Shown: positions 42,094 to 51,015, counted from the first letter of the stretch. The stretch: DNA of 64,000 bases from CAYSRM01 sp964475205 (GCA_964475205.1 CAYYVQ010000005.1:1-64000); one strand, 5' to 3'. Notes: generated by a model not told the origin, from the letters alone. Translations and numbers: made by a program.

Positions 42094-42286
42094 TTTGGTA
42101 TATTCCAGACACAACAGTAACTTTCAGATCCATATCAAACTTGTTTCCGATAAAGGGATGAGAACCCACGAAGTGGGTTTGTCTACCTCAATGCGGGAGC
42201 TTCGAGGTAGTGGCTGGCCTTGAGCCAGCCCCGAAGGGCAAGGCCGTCGGGCGACGGCCGCAGCAATCCCACCGCCCCGACCATTT
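42075..42286. repeat. 22-bp direct repeat of the tRNA-Pro 3' end (att-like)
   Basis: AATCCCACCGCCCCGACC and the next four bases (ATTT) occur at 42075-42096, inside the tRNA, and again at 42265-42286. The 168 bp between them contain four consecutive stem-loops: AACCCAC-GAA-GTGGGTT, CTACCTC...GAGGTAG, GGCTGG...CCAGCC and GGCCGTCGGGCGACGGCC. Duplicated tRNA 3' ends are the hallmark of integrase attachment sites, but no integrase is present. Confidence 0.7.
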
Positions 42287-42327
42287 CGGATTTTTCCCGC
42301 CGTCGGCGGAAAAATCCGAAATGGTCG
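42278..42327. repeat. Long palindrome next to the duplicated tRNA end
   Basis: CGACCATTTCGGATTTTTCC (42278-42297) and its exact complement at 42308-42327 surround a 10-nt GC-rich loop that can itself pair. The left arm overlaps the copied tRNA 3' end. Confidence 0.8.
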
Positions 42328-42601
42328 AGCCTCCTTCGAGATATCCGAACCTGGTTCGAGGGCCACTATCGGCGATCCTGACCGACCCCCGCGCTTCGCG
42401 CGGTGATACTACCCCGGCAGGCCGCCCGCCAGCGCTCCGCGCTGTCATGCGTCCTGCTCCTACCCGCACCCGCCGTGACAGCTTCGCTGGCGGCCTGCCT
42501 GCATAGTACCCGAGGCGCGAAGCGCCGCGGGGGGTACCGTCTACCGTTCATGACGGGTCTTGTCTCTCAAAGTAGGTTCGAATATCACGAAGGAGGCTCG
42601 A
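42325..42601. repeat. Hairpin-dense element with 28-bp terminal inverted repeats
   Basis: The left end TCGAGCCTCCTTCGAGATAT plus eight more bases (42325-42352) is the inverse of 42574-42601 with 26 of 28 positions matching. Internally there are further stems, for example CAGGCCGCC...AGCG near 42419 with CGCTGGCGGCCTG near 42485, and GCGCTTCGCGC and GGCGCGAAGCGCC loops. GC-rich and without a credible ORF. It ends 13 bp before the GIY-YIG gene start. Confidence 0.7.
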
Positions 42602-42613
42602 CTCCGTATTACG

Positions 42614-42868
42614 ATGTTCTGGGTTTACATACTCTATAGCCCAACATTTGACCGCTATTATAAAAGCCAGACTGAAAATCTGACAGACAGACTCATAATG
42701 CATTTCGAGGCCAAAACAAAGTCTACATGCTCCGCAAAAAACTGGCTGCTTGTCTTCAGACAGTCCCTTAACCCGCATATCTCACAGGATTTCGTAGTGA
42801 GAGCGTGGAAAGTGCTTCTGCGGGGGTGCGAATTGGTAAAACGCCTGAGAATTTATAAAGAGGTATAA
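42614..42868 (+). pseudogene. GIY-YIG endonuclease-like gene truncated by a repeat arm
   Basis: From ATG 42614 the first ~52 codons give a GIY-YIG domain start: FWVYILYSPTFDRYYKSQTE (the GIY-like YIL and YYK-Q-T pattern), NLTDRLIMHF and the W-L-F motif NWLLVFRQS. At TTAA (42768-42771) the frame runs into a YTAR-family arm, so the remaining residues (NPHISQDFVVRAWKV...) are repeat-encoded. The usual C-terminal helix of this ~90-aa family is lost. Likely inactive. Confidence 0.65.
42772..42845. repeat. Single arm of the palindromic YTAR-type repeat
   Basis: Starts CCCGCATATCTCACAGGATT after TTAA and continues through GTGGAAAGTGCTTCTGCGGG to AACGCC; it matches the complement of 12172-12245 almost base for base. 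The second arm is absent. It interrupts the GIY-YIG coding frame. Confidence 0.85.
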
Positions 42869-42918
42869 TTGGACAGAATCAACAAATTTATCGTATATTT
42901 CATAGTAGAAAACTTTTT

Positions 42919-43097
42919 TAGCCTGATCTATTCATCAACTTCGTGATAAGAGTGCGCATGTTGCTTTAGATCAATGGCTTTGTGCAGATAGCCGGGTGTA
43001 GGCGCATAGACATGCGTCAAAATCGGCTGGCCAGCAAAGTCGTTGAGATGAAGTGACATGAACACTCGTAATAGATTTTTATGAATAGCTCGGGTTA
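42919..43097. mobile_element. TA-flanked MITE-like element, 175 bp (copy 1)
   Basis: Element 42921-43095 begins GCCTGATCTATTCAT and ends with a degraded complement (ATGAATAGCTCGGGT), with TA on both sides. It is about 90% identical in most of its length to 61726-61900. No coding capacity. TA duplication is the mark of IS630/Tc1-mariner transposases (inference). It fills most of the gap between the GIY-YIG fragment and the Ldh_2 gene. Confidence 0.8.
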
Positions 43098-43169
43098 GGA
43101 TATGTATTTTTTTTAACAATACAAAATCCTATATTTACAATACAAATATCCAAAATCTAGAAACAAACT

Positions 43170-44303
43170 ATGGCCAAAGAAGAAAAATTTATTCCCTTTG
43201 ATGTGATTGAAAAATTCATGGTTGATGTGATGGTAAAAGCCAACATCCCGGAGGATGATGCCAGGATAGTGGCAGATGTGCTGGTTAAAGCAGATAAACT
43301 TGGTGTTGATTCGCACGGGGTAAACAGGCTTAAACCCATATATCTGGACCGGATCAATGACGGCATCCTTAATCCGGTTACCAATTTTGAGGTAGTGAAG
43401 GAAGCGCCTGCTACAGCAGTAGTTGACGGACATAATGGTATGGGCCACGTTATCGCATACAAGTCTATGCAAATGGCCATTGATAAAGCCAAAAAGTATG
43501 GTATGGGGATGGTTGCTGTAAGAAATTCGACCCATTATGGTTTTGCCGGTTACTATCCGCTGATGGCTACCGGACAAGACATGATAGGCATAACCGGAAC
43601 CAATGCCAGACCTTCTATTGCACCTACCTTTGGTGTGGAAAACATGTTGGGAACCAACCCATTGACTTTCGGAATGCCCAGCGATGAAGGTTTTCCCTTT
43701 TTACTGGACTGTGCTACCTCCATTACCCAGCGCGGCAAGGTTGAATTATACGCCCGCCAGGGCAAAGAAATGCCCAAAGGATGGGTCATTGATAAAAACG
43801 GAGAATCGAAAACGAACTCTGTAGAAGTACTGGAAGACCTGATAGCTGGAAGAGCTGCATTTACACCGCTGGGTGGAGTGGGAGAAGAAACAGGAGGCTA
43901 CAAGGGTTATGGATATGCTACGGTTGTAGAAATTCTCTCTTCTGCCCTGCAACAGGGCGCCTATCTGAAAATGCTTTTGGGCGTTAAAGATGGCAAAAAA
44001 GTTCCGTATCCCTTAGGCCATTTCTTTATTGCCATTGATATAAATGCTTTTACCGAACCCGCTGACTTTAAAAAAACCACAGGCGATATTCTCAGAAAAC
44101 TGCGTGCTTCTCAGAAGATGCCGGGAGAAAAGAGAATTTATACAGCAGGAGAAAAGGAGCATGATGCCTGGATTTACAGAAAAGACAAAGGGGTTCCCTT
44201 TAATGATGCTTTATTTGAAGAATTTGCCGGAATGTGTAAAACGTATGGTCTGGAAGAATATCTTCCCCATTTTAAGCAACAATTTCCGGTTTCCAGAATA
44301 TAA
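43170..44303 (+). CDS. Malate/L-lactate dehydrogenase family (Ldh_2) oxidoreductase
   Basis: 377-aa NAD(P)-dependent 2-hydroxyacid dehydrogenase of the Ldh_2/MDH2 type, which has its own fold distinct from classical MDH. Signatures: DKLGVDSHGVNRL, VVDGHNGMGHVIAYKSM, VRNSTHYGFAGYY (catalytic His), GTNARPSIAPTFG, MLGTNPLTFGMPS and GGYKGYGYATVVEILSSAL. The gene is visibly more AT-rich than its neighbours, lacks a Shine-Dalgarno site (AGAAACAAACTATGG) and follows an AT-rich upstream region with TATATTTA, all in the style of Bacteroidetes genes. Acquisition by transfer is likely. It sits in the accessory region between a MITE and the AEC transporter. Confidence 0.9.
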   Translation: MAKEEKFIPFDVIEKFMVDVMVKANIPEDDARIVADVLVKADKLGVDSHGVNRLKPIYLDRINDGILNPVTNFEVVKEAPATAVVDGHNGMGHVIAYKSMQMAIDKAKKYGMGMVAVRNSTHYGFAGYYPLMATGQDMIGITGTNARPSIAPTFGVENMLGTNPLTFGMPSDEGFPFLLDCATSITQRGKVELYARQGKEMPKGWVIDKNGESKTNSVEVLEDLIAGRAAFTPLGGVGEETGGYKGYGYATVVEILSSALQQGAYLKMLLGVKDGKKVPYPLGHFFIAIDINAFTEPADFKKTTGDILRKLRASQKMPGEKRIYTAGEKEHDAWIYRKDKGVPFNDALFEEFAGMCKTYGLEEYLPHFKQQFPVSRI

Positions 44304-44444
44304 TAAAATCCCCTGCTGTCATTTACACCTGAGCCCCGCTGCATCCAAAATAGGCCAATCAAATGACATGTTATTTCTGGGACAGGACATCAGGAAAATC
44401 TACAAGGCGAGATAAAAACATGAAAGGATTTTTCTCAGGATAAA

Positions 44445-45434
44445 ATGGATTGGTCTCGTTTACAGGATATTCTTGTGGTTTGCATTCCGGTTTTCGCCAT
44501 GATTGCGTTGGGAAAAGGATTGGAATTGCGCGGAATTCTAGGAAAGGACCGGCGTAATTTCATCAACTGGCTGACCTATAATCTGGCACTGCCGGCCCTT
44601 ATTTTCCGCGGAGTTGCTACCCAGCGGTTTATTGAGCTTTTTGATGTGCCGCTTCTTGCGGGACCGGCATGCGCCATTATTATTACATGCATAATATTTG
44701 TTCTCCTGGGGTTGGCGTTTAAAATCAGGGGGCCGCTGGCGGCAGCTTTTATTTTCGGAACGTTCTGGGCAAATGTTTCATATATGGGCTTTCCGCTTGC
44801 AAACAACGCATATGGAAGCGAGGGCATGACCAGCGCCGCGATTTACAATGCCTTTGTAATGCCGTTTTCCGTTATCCTCGGATTTCTAATGATAGGAATC
44901 TACGGCGATAGCAAGAGCGGGGGTGGAATTGGCGGTAGGATTCGCGGCGCTTTTTTAAATCCCCTGGTAATATCCGCCTTCCTGGGAATAGTAACGGCAC
45001 TGGTTGCCGAAGTGTTCCGGGATCCGGAAGGACGGTTGCATCTGGCGGCTCCGGTTTCTGCATTGCTTGAACTTGCCGGTTCCTTCCTGGAGCTCATAGG
45101 GGCAATGGGCTTGCCGCTTGCGCTTCTGTCTATTGGCGGTTCCATGCATCTTGCGGAAACAAAAAAGCGCATGGGACTGCTTTCGCTTGTTCTGACGGGC
45201 AAGCTGATAGTGTTGCCCCTATTAACGTTGCTTATCATTCGTATTTTTTTTCCGGGCGCGGACACCGTTACCCTTGGTGTGGCAGTGATGTTGACGGCTA
45301 TGCCCAACGCGGTTGCCAGTTTTGTAGTGGCCCGTCAGATCGGTGTGGAAGAAGGTTTCGTTTCCTCGATGCTGGTTATCAGCACAGGATTGAGTATTTT
45401 CAGTCTGCCGGTATGGTTGTACTTTGTGTTGTGA
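44445..45434 (+). CDS. AEC (auxin efflux carrier) family transporter
   Basis: 329-aa membrane protein with about ten helices in two inverted halves, as in the AEC/MdcF family that exports or imports organic acids such as malate or malonate. Characteristic parts are the first crossover LTYNLALPALIFRGVA, FGTFWANVSYMGFPLANNAYG, and the second half AVMLTAMPNAVASFVVARQIG. Ribosome site AGGA, 4-5 nt before ATG. It follows the Ldh_2 dehydrogenase by 141 bp; together they could handle a hydroxyacid, though base composition differs and they may be unrelated by origin. Confidence 0.9.
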   Translation: MDWSRLQDILVVCIPVFAMIALGKGLELRGILGKDRRNFINWLTYNLALPALIFRGVATQRFIELFDVPLLAGPACAIIITCIIFVLLGLAFKIRGPLAAAFIFGTFWANVSYMGFPLANNAYGSEGMTSAAIYNAFVMPFSVILGFLMIGIYGDSKSGGGIGGRIRGAFLNPLVISAFLGIVTALVAEVFRDPEGRLHLAAPVSALLELAGSFLELIGAMGLPLALLSIGGSMHLAETKKRMGLLSLVLTGKLIVLPLLTLLIIRIFFPGADTVTLGVAVMLTAMPNAVASFVVARQIGVEEGFVSSMLVISTGLSIFSLPVWLYFVL

Positions 45435-45543
45435 GCGCTGTAAACTCGAAGCTATTGTAAAGCGGGATTATTGCTGCAATATAAGGGGATGAAGTTTATA
45501 CTGCTCTGAATTAAAACAGCCGCAGGAAGGAAGGGCGGGCATA

Positions 45544-48225
45544 GTGAAGACTTTGATCGAGTTGATTGATGCCCTGGAGCAACGGGGCGATACTGTCTGC
45601 CTTCTCGAGTTCAGTCCGGACAAATTGTCTCGGACAAGTTACAGAGTCCTCGGTTCGGAAGTGAAAGCGCTGTCGGCAGGGCTGATCGCCGCGGGACTGA
45701 AGCAAGGGCAAAGGGTGGCAATGTCCGCCGGAGTGGGCGCGGATTCGCTTACAACGATGCTCGCGGTAATTTATGCCGGCGCAGTAGTGGTTCCGATCGA
45801 CACTCAAATGGGCGATGACGGCCTGCGTCACGTTCTCAAAGACAGCAGTCCCAGTTTCCTGTTCACCACCTCAGATATTGCTGAAAGAATTGGCCGCCTG
45901 GAACCCGGCGCGTCCTGGATTACGGCGCTTTTTGATGAACCGGGAAAAGACGGTCACTGGCGCAAGTACATGGAAAAGCCGGAACGCTTGAACGTTCCTG
46001 ACATTAACCCGTCCGACCAGGTTGTCCTCTTTTATACATCCGGCACTACCGGCGCTCCAAAGGGGGTGCCGCTGAAACATTCGAACCTGGTGTATCAGAT
46101 TAAGATGTTGGACCAACAACGAATTGCCGCAAGCGGGGATAATCTGCTCCTGGCGCTGCCCATGCACCATGTGTATCCTTTTGTGATGGGGTTGCTTGTT
46201 CCTCTTTTTTTCGGCGCGTGTATTGTTGTCCCGGCCGCCTTGACGGGTCCCCAGATCATGCGCGCTGTTCGGGAAGGAGAAGTCACCGCGATCATCGGTG
46301 TGCCTCGGTTTTACCGGGCTTTATATGACGGCATGCAAACGCAGATTAAATCTCGCAACACAGTTTTGCGGACTTACCTGCGCATGTCTGAAAAGCTCGC
46401 CTTGTTTCTGTACGGCAAAAACTGCGCGTCTGCGGCCCGGTTAATAATGGCGCCATTGCGTAAAAAGGTCGCGCCGGGGCTCAGGCTGATGGCCAGCGGC
46501 GGCTCGGCGCTGGATCCGGAGTTGGGCCAGTGGCTGGAAGCTGTAGGCTGGCAGGTTGTAGTTGGTTACGGTCTGACTGAAACTTCACCGCTTCTTTCGC
46601 TTCGTCTTCCCGGCGGCTGCCCGTTAAAAAGCATTGGAAGACCTGTGCCTGGAACGGAGATCCGGATTGATCTTCATCATCAAAAGCCCGGATCTGACAA
46701 CGCTAAAGGTAAAAGCGGCTCGGAACAAGGCGAAATCCTGGCAAAAGGGCCGGGTGTATTCGATGGGTACAGAAATCTTCATAAAGAAAACAAAGAGTCT
46801 TTCACCCGGGATGGTTTTTTTCGCACCGGAGATCTGGGCTATCTTGATGGCCAGGGCTGCCTTTATGTAACAGGCAGGATTTCCACGATGATTGTTACTG
46901 AAGGCGGCGAAAATGTTCAGCCTGAAAACGTGGAAGCGGAATATTCAAAGCATTCTTTAATAACAGAAATAGGTTTATTGGAAAAAGACAGAAAGCTTGT
47001 GGCCCTGGCGGTTCCCGACAAGTCCGCAGCCGGAGGCTTGAATACTGAAAAAATAAACAGCCTTGTTTTGGAGGCAGTAGGCGAGGTGTCCCGCAATCTG
47101 CCCTCATACATGCGAATATCCGATGTGCGGGTAACTACTAGAAGTCTGCCTCGCACCCGGCTCGGAAAGATAAGACGCCACATTCTTGAGGAACGATGGG
47201 AAGAAGCAGGTGAAAAAGAAGCAGGCCAGGTCAAGGCTGGACCAATAGCGTTCGAAGAGATGTCAGATTCAGACCGCCTTCTGCTTGAGAACCCTGTTGC
47301 ATCCCGGGTTTGGCAATGGCTTGCGGATCGCTATAGCGACAAACGCCTGACCCCGGATACGAGCCCGCAGCTTGATCTTGGCATCGATTCCATGGGATGG
47401 CTTAACCTGAGTCTTGATTTAAACGAAGCGGCCGGGGTGGAACTTGACGAAACTGCCATTGCCCGTGTGGACACCGTGAGAGATCTGCTCAACGAGGTTG
47501 TCGATGCTGCAACCGGCGACAGAGAAACTTTTGATCCCGTGGAAGACCCTGGCTCTGTATTAGACTCATCTCAGCGCCGCTGGCTGCCGCCCCGACGAAA
47601 AATCGAGTCGGCGCTCTTTAATATTATTTACCTTGCCGGGGGCGCTCTTTTCCGTTTGATGTACCGCATTGAAGTCTCGGGAAGGGATAATGTTCCACCT
47701 GATGAGCCCTGTGTTTTGACGCCGAACCATGCAAGTTATCTTGATCCATTTGTTCTCGGTATTGCGCTTGGACGAAGACAATTAGGCAATACCTGCTGGG
47801 CAGGAGCCACGGTTGCTGCTTTTGATACGGCTCTAAAAAGACGCGGCAGCCGCCTTGCCCTTGTTCTCCCGATTGAACCGAGGCGCGGAGCCATGTCGGG
47901 TATTGCGTTTGCTTCCTTTGTGCTCCGGCGCGGATACAACCTTGTCTGGTTTCCTGAAGGTATGCGGTCTCCGGATGGCGCCCTGCAGGAATTCAAGCCC
48001 GGGCTTGGCTTTGTGCTCAGCCGCTTGTCGGTTCCGGTCATACCTGTGTCGATAGAAGGAACCTACGAAGCCTGGCCGACGCGACGTAAATTTCCCAGGC
48101 CGGGAAAAATCAGGATCACTTTCGGCCCGCCGACTGATGTTTCAACGCTGAAAGCTCGCGGCAAAGGCAAAGAAGATCCGGAAAAGATCGTATCCGGATT
48201 GCAGAAATTGATGTCCGGAAATTGA
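45544..48225 (+). CDS. Acyl-ACP synthetase / acyl carrier / PlsC acyltransferase fusion
   Basis: 893 aa, GTG start with GGAAGGAAGGG upstream. Residues 1-560: AMP-forming acyl ligase, with P-loop FYTSGTTGAPKGVP at ~163-176, VVGYGLTETSP and FRTGDLGYLDGQG. Residues ~575-655: acyl-carrier domain with the phosphopantetheine serine in LGIDSMGW (Ser616). Residues ~695-893: PlsC-type 1-acylglycerol-phosphate acyltransferase with NHASYLDP (His729, Asp734) and WFPEGMRSPDG. It activates fatty acids, can hold them on its own carrier domain and pass them to lysophospholipid, like Aas but in reversed order and with a built-in ACP. Membrane association is likely. Confidence 0.92.
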   Translation: MKTLIELIDALEQRGDTVCLLEFSPDKLSRTSYRVLGSEVKALSAGLIAAGLKQGQRVAMSAGVGADSLTTMLAVIYAGAVVVPIDTQMGDDGLRHVLKDSSPSFLFTTSDIAERIGRLEPGASWITALFDEPGKDGHWRKYMEKPERLNVPDINPSDQVVLFYTSGTTGAPKGVPLKHSNLVYQIKMLDQQRIAASGDNLLLALPMHHVYPFVMGLLVPLFFGACIVVPAALTGPQIMRAVREGEVTAIIGVPRFYRALYDGMQTQIKSRNTVLRTYLRMSEKLALFLYGKNCASAARLIMAPLRKKVAPGLRLMASGGSALDPELGQWLEAVGWQVVVGYGLTETSPLLSLRLPGGCPLKSIGRPVPGTEIRIDLHHQKPGSDNAKGKSGSEQGEILAKGPGVFDGYRNLHKENKESFTRDGFFRTGDLGYLDGQGCLYVTGRISTMIVTEGGENVQPENVEAEYSKHSLITEIGLLEKDRKLVALAVPDKSAAGGLNTEKINSLVLEAVGEVSRNLPSYMRISDVRVTTRSLPRTRLGKIRRHILEERWEEAGEKEAGQVKAGPIAFEEMSDSDRLLLENPVASRVWQWLADRYSDKRLTPDTSPQLDLGIDSMGWLNLSLDLNEAAGVELDETAIARVDTVRDLLNEVVDAATGDRETFDPVEDPGSVLDSSQRRWLPPRRKIESALFNIIYLAGGALFRLMYRIEVSGRDNVPPDEPCVLTPNHASYLDPFVLGIALGRRQLGNTCWAGATVAAFDTALKRRGSRLALVLPIEPRRGAMSGIAFASFVLRRGYNLVWFPEGMRSPDGALQEFKPGLGFVLSRLSVPVIPVSIEGTYEAWPTRRKFPRPGKIRITFGPPTDVSTLKARGKGKEDPEKIVSGLQKLMSGN

Positions 48226-48306
48226 CATGCAATCTTTACATTACGGTTTCAATGTAATATCATGCCAAACATGTTCAGAAATTCCAGCACTTGACAGATA
48301 GGCATT

Positions 48307-48351
48307 AAACGGCAGTTGAACGGTGTGATTTATTGAGTTCAACTGCCGTTT
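48307..48351 (+). terminator. Intrinsic terminator after the acyltransferase fusion
   Basis: AAACGGCAGTTGAAC (48307-48321) pairs perfectly over 15 bp with GTTCAACTGCCGTTT (48337-48351) around a 15-nt loop and is flanked by A and T runs, so it can serve both strands. It lies 82 bp past the stop codon and separates this gene from the kinase gene. Confidence 0.8.
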
Positions 48352-48490
48352 TAACGATAAATCAACATACCGCAAACTTTTGCGGCAGTGAGCCTTTTAA
48401 TCGGCGCGCCGGATGTAAGCTTTTGTATTGTATGATCAATATAGCATCTCAGGCGTAAGCAGTTTGATCTAAGAATATATGTGAGACGAA

Positions 48491-49546
48491 ATGAGCGAAG
48501 AGCAGAATTTAAATAGAGCTGAAAAAAAAGCCGGTAGGGTCAAAAAGACAATTACCATACAGGACCGCAAAGTATTTGATCTGGCTAAAGCCCGGAGCCT
48601 TAGACGCGCCCAGGGCGTTATCCCGGATAAGCCGTCTAATGTTCCAAATTCAAATATGCCGCGCATGCCGAGAAAAGGCGCTGGTCCTGCAGGCGGCGCC
48701 AGCAAGAAAGCGTCTACCCCGCGAACAAGCCCGAAATTCTTCAGCAAGAGGTACAAGGTAATTTCAGAGATCGGACGCGGTGGATCGGCTGCGATTTTCA
48801 AGGCGAAAGACACCTTTCTTGATGCCGATGTTGCCATCAAGGTGCTGCCGAGGAAAGTTGTTGCCGACCCGGCCACACGGGAACGGTTTAAGAATGAAGC
48901 CCGGATTGCAATGCAACTGGCCCACGAAAACATTGCCCGGCTGTTTCATTTTGATGTCGAAATAGGGCGTATGTACCTTGTAATGGAGTATGTGCCCGGG
49001 GAGGATTTCCGCAAGATTATCGAACATTCGGCTCCTTTGGACCTGGAAGTTGTCCTTGATATTGCTCATTCGCTTTCAATTGCCCTGGATTATGCTCATC
49101 GACACAGCGTATTCCATCGGGATCTTAAGCCGGAAAATATCATGCTTTCGGATCGCGGCCGCCTTAAGGTCATTGATTTTGGAACAGCCCGCGGCCTGCA
49201 TTTGAAAAAGCTTAAAACCGAGGGAGTATATCTGGAAGGTACACCCACTTATGCTGCGCCCGAACAATTTCAGGACAACAAGCCTTCAGCGGCTTCGGAT
49301 ATTTACTCGATGGGGGCGGTTATACAGGAAATGTTAACCTCTCAACCGATCTATCCATTTGACATTTCTCCTGAAGAAGTGTTAAAGCGCGAGCCTGCGC
49401 CCATGCCTGAATTCGTTCCCCCTGCTGTGCAGGAGGTTATATCGCGCGCTCTGTTGACTGATCCAAATGAGCGCTGGCACACTCCAGAAGAATTTTATAA
49501 CGCGATTTATCAGGCTGCCGTAGAAGTCACAGCTAAGGATGCTTGA
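48491..49546 (+). CDS. Serine/threonine protein kinase (Hanks type), soluble
   Basis: 351 aa. Residues 1-85 are basic and probably disordered (KKAGRVKKTI, RKGAGPAGGASKK). The kinase domain runs ~88-345: glycine loop GRGGSAAIF (95-103), ATP lysine in DVAIKVLP (Lys117), HRDLKPEN (Asp211), IDFGTARG (Asp229, a DFG site), GTPTYAAPEQF and SDIYSMGAVIQEML. All catalytic residues are present. No transmembrane helix or sensor domain follows, so it acts in the cytoplasm on unknown targets. A short palindromic repeat lies a few bases after its stop. No phosphatase gene is adjacent. Confidence 0.93.
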   Translation: MSEEQNLNRAEKKAGRVKKTITIQDRKVFDLAKARSLRRAQGVIPDKPSNVPNSNMPRMPRKGAGPAGGASKKASTPRTSPKFFSKRYKVISEIGRGGSAAIFKAKDTFLDADVAIKVLPRKVVADPATRERFKNEARIAMQLAHENIARLFHFDVEIGRMYLVMEYVPGEDFRKIIEHSAPLDLEVVLDIAHSLSIALDYAHRHSVFHRDLKPENIMLSDRGRLKVIDFGTARGLHLKKLKTEGVYLEGTPTYAAPEQFQDNKPSAASDIYSMGAVIQEMLTSQPIYPFDISPEEVLKREPAPMPEFVPPAVQEVISRALLTDPNERWHTPEEFYNAIYQAAVEVTAKDA

Positions 49547-49548
49547 CA

Positions 49549-49578
49549 TTAACCCGCATATCTCACACTGCGGGTTAA
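49549..49578. mobile_element. Minimal 22-bp YTAR-type element with TTAA duplication
   Basis: A 22-bp unit (49553-49574) starts CCCGCATATCTCACA and ends TGCGGG, with TTAA on each side, beginning 2 bp after the kinase stop codon. It looks like the two ends of the family with nearly all the interior deleted. It could also act as a weak hairpin at the 3' end of the kinase mRNA. Confidence 0.75.
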
Positions 49579-49797
49579 TCAATTCGGATACCGATCACCA
49601 CTGACTGTAACGGTTCATAAACAATGTAATTAATCGTGAGAGGGTTCGCGCCGAGACAGTACGCCAGAGCTTACTGGGTTTCCTGGCTCCGCTTCTCAAA
49701 AATGTTGCTTTCTTTTTATGTTGTCGAAAAGCCTGTTGGCCCTTAAAATTGCGGCATTTACGACCGTAATAGCAGCAAAAGAGAAAGGCCGGTGTTT

Positions 49798-51015
49798 ATG
49801 ACTCGTTTTTTATTGCATATTTTTATTCTTCTGTTTGCCGGTTATGCTGTCCACGGTGAACCAGGCAGCTCGTGGCAATCCTGGAGAAGTTCCAATAGGG
49901 ACGGGAAGTCCGAAGACAAAGGCCTGCTGAAAGCGTGGCCGGAAGGCGGCCCGGAGAAGCTCTGGGAAAAAAACAACCTTGGCAAGGGTTTTTCAAGCGT
50001 AACGGTTGCGGACGGACGCGTATTTATAACCGGCGCGAAAAACGGAAAATGTGTGGTCTACTGTCTTGACATGAAAGGTCAGACCTTGTGGGAGACGGAA
50101 CACGGCGCGGCATGGACCAGGAGTTACGCGGGCTCGAGAGCATCAGTTACCATAGACAGAGATAAGGCATATCTTCTTTCAGGACATGGCAAGCTTGCTT
50201 GTTATGAAATTGAATCAGGAAAGATGGTCTGGTCGCGGAAAATGAGCGAGTTTGGAGGCAAAACTCCGAATTGGGGTTATGCCGAGTCAGCGCTGGTTGT
50301 CAACGGTAAGGTTATAGTCAGTCCGGGCGGCAAAAACTGTATTGTGGCGCTTGACAAGAAAACCGGCCGCGCGATATGGAAAAGCAGGGGCAATGGAGCC
50401 TCCGCTCATTACTGTTCGGCAATACGGGTGCCTTATCGAGGAAAACACATGATTGTAAACGGCAACCGCGGCGGTATATTTGCAGTGAGCGAATCTGACG
50501 GTGAAACACTCTGGTCCAACGGTTTTTGTTCAGGTAATACGGCTAATTGTCCCACGCCTGCCTTTAGTGATAATTATGTATTCTGGGCCAACGGATACGG
50601 CAAAGGCGGCATCTGCCTTAAAATCAGCTTTTCCGGAACAGAAGTAAAAGCTACAGAGGCGTGGCGGACTAAAGACATGGTCTGTCATCATGGCGGATAT
50701 GTGATTCACAACGGTTATATTTATGGCAACAACAATAAGGGATGGTCATGTCTCGACCTCAAGACCGGAGAAAAGAAATGGTTTGCCAAAGGTGTCGGCA
50801 AAGGATCTCTTTGTTATGCTGATGGCATGCTATACTTGTTCGGTGAGCGCGGAGGCAACGTTGCACTGGCAGTAGCATCGCCGGAGAATTTTGAAATGAC
50901 CGGCAGCTTTTCAGTATCCGGCAAGGGCCCGAGCTGGGCGCATCCGGTTGTGACCGGCGGACGCCTGTACCTGCGCTACGGAAACAATCTATATTGCTAC
51001 AATGTCCGTAAGTAG
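49798..51015 (+). CDS. Secreted PQQ-like beta-propeller protein
   Basis: 405 aa from ATG 49798 (GAGAAAGG upstream; a GTG two codons earlier is possible). Signal peptide ~1-19 (LFAGYAVHGE). The rest is an outer-membrane BamB/PQQ-like WD-type propeller: SSWQSWRSSNRDGKSEDKGL at the start is a standard opening in PVC proteins, then repeated blades with KMVWSRKM, GRAIWKSRG, GETLWSNG and GEKKWFAKG (tryptophan-docking-like). No PQQ-dehydrogenase catalytic residues are evident, so a binding role is more likely. Stands alone, convergent with the GH2 gene. Confidence 0.85.
   Translation: MTRFLLHIFILLFAGYAVHGEPGSSWQSWRSSNRDGKSEDKGLLKAWPEGGPEKLWEKNNLGKGFSSVTVADGRVFITGAKNGKCVVYCLDMKGQTLWETEHGAAWTRSYAGSRASVTIDRDKAYLLSGHGKLACYEIESGKMVWSRKMSEFGGKTPNWGYAESALVVNGKVIVSPGGKNCIVALDKKTGRAIWKSRGNGASAHYCSAIRVPYRGKHMIVNGNRGGIFAVSESDGETLWSNGFCSGNTANCPTPAFSDNYVFWANGYGKGGICLKISFSGTEVKATEAWRTKDMVCHHGGYVIHNGYIYGNNNKGWSCLDLKTGEKKWFAKGVGKGSLCYADGMLYLFGERGGNVALAVASPENFEMTGSFSVSGKGPSWAHPVVTGGRLYLRYGNNLYCYNVRK

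Noticed and set aside
42124..42551. Overlapping GC-rich ORFs after tRNA-Pro
   Set aside because: The region is made of stacked stem-loops; ORFs on both strands mirror each other, and none has a ribosome site or protein-like sequence.
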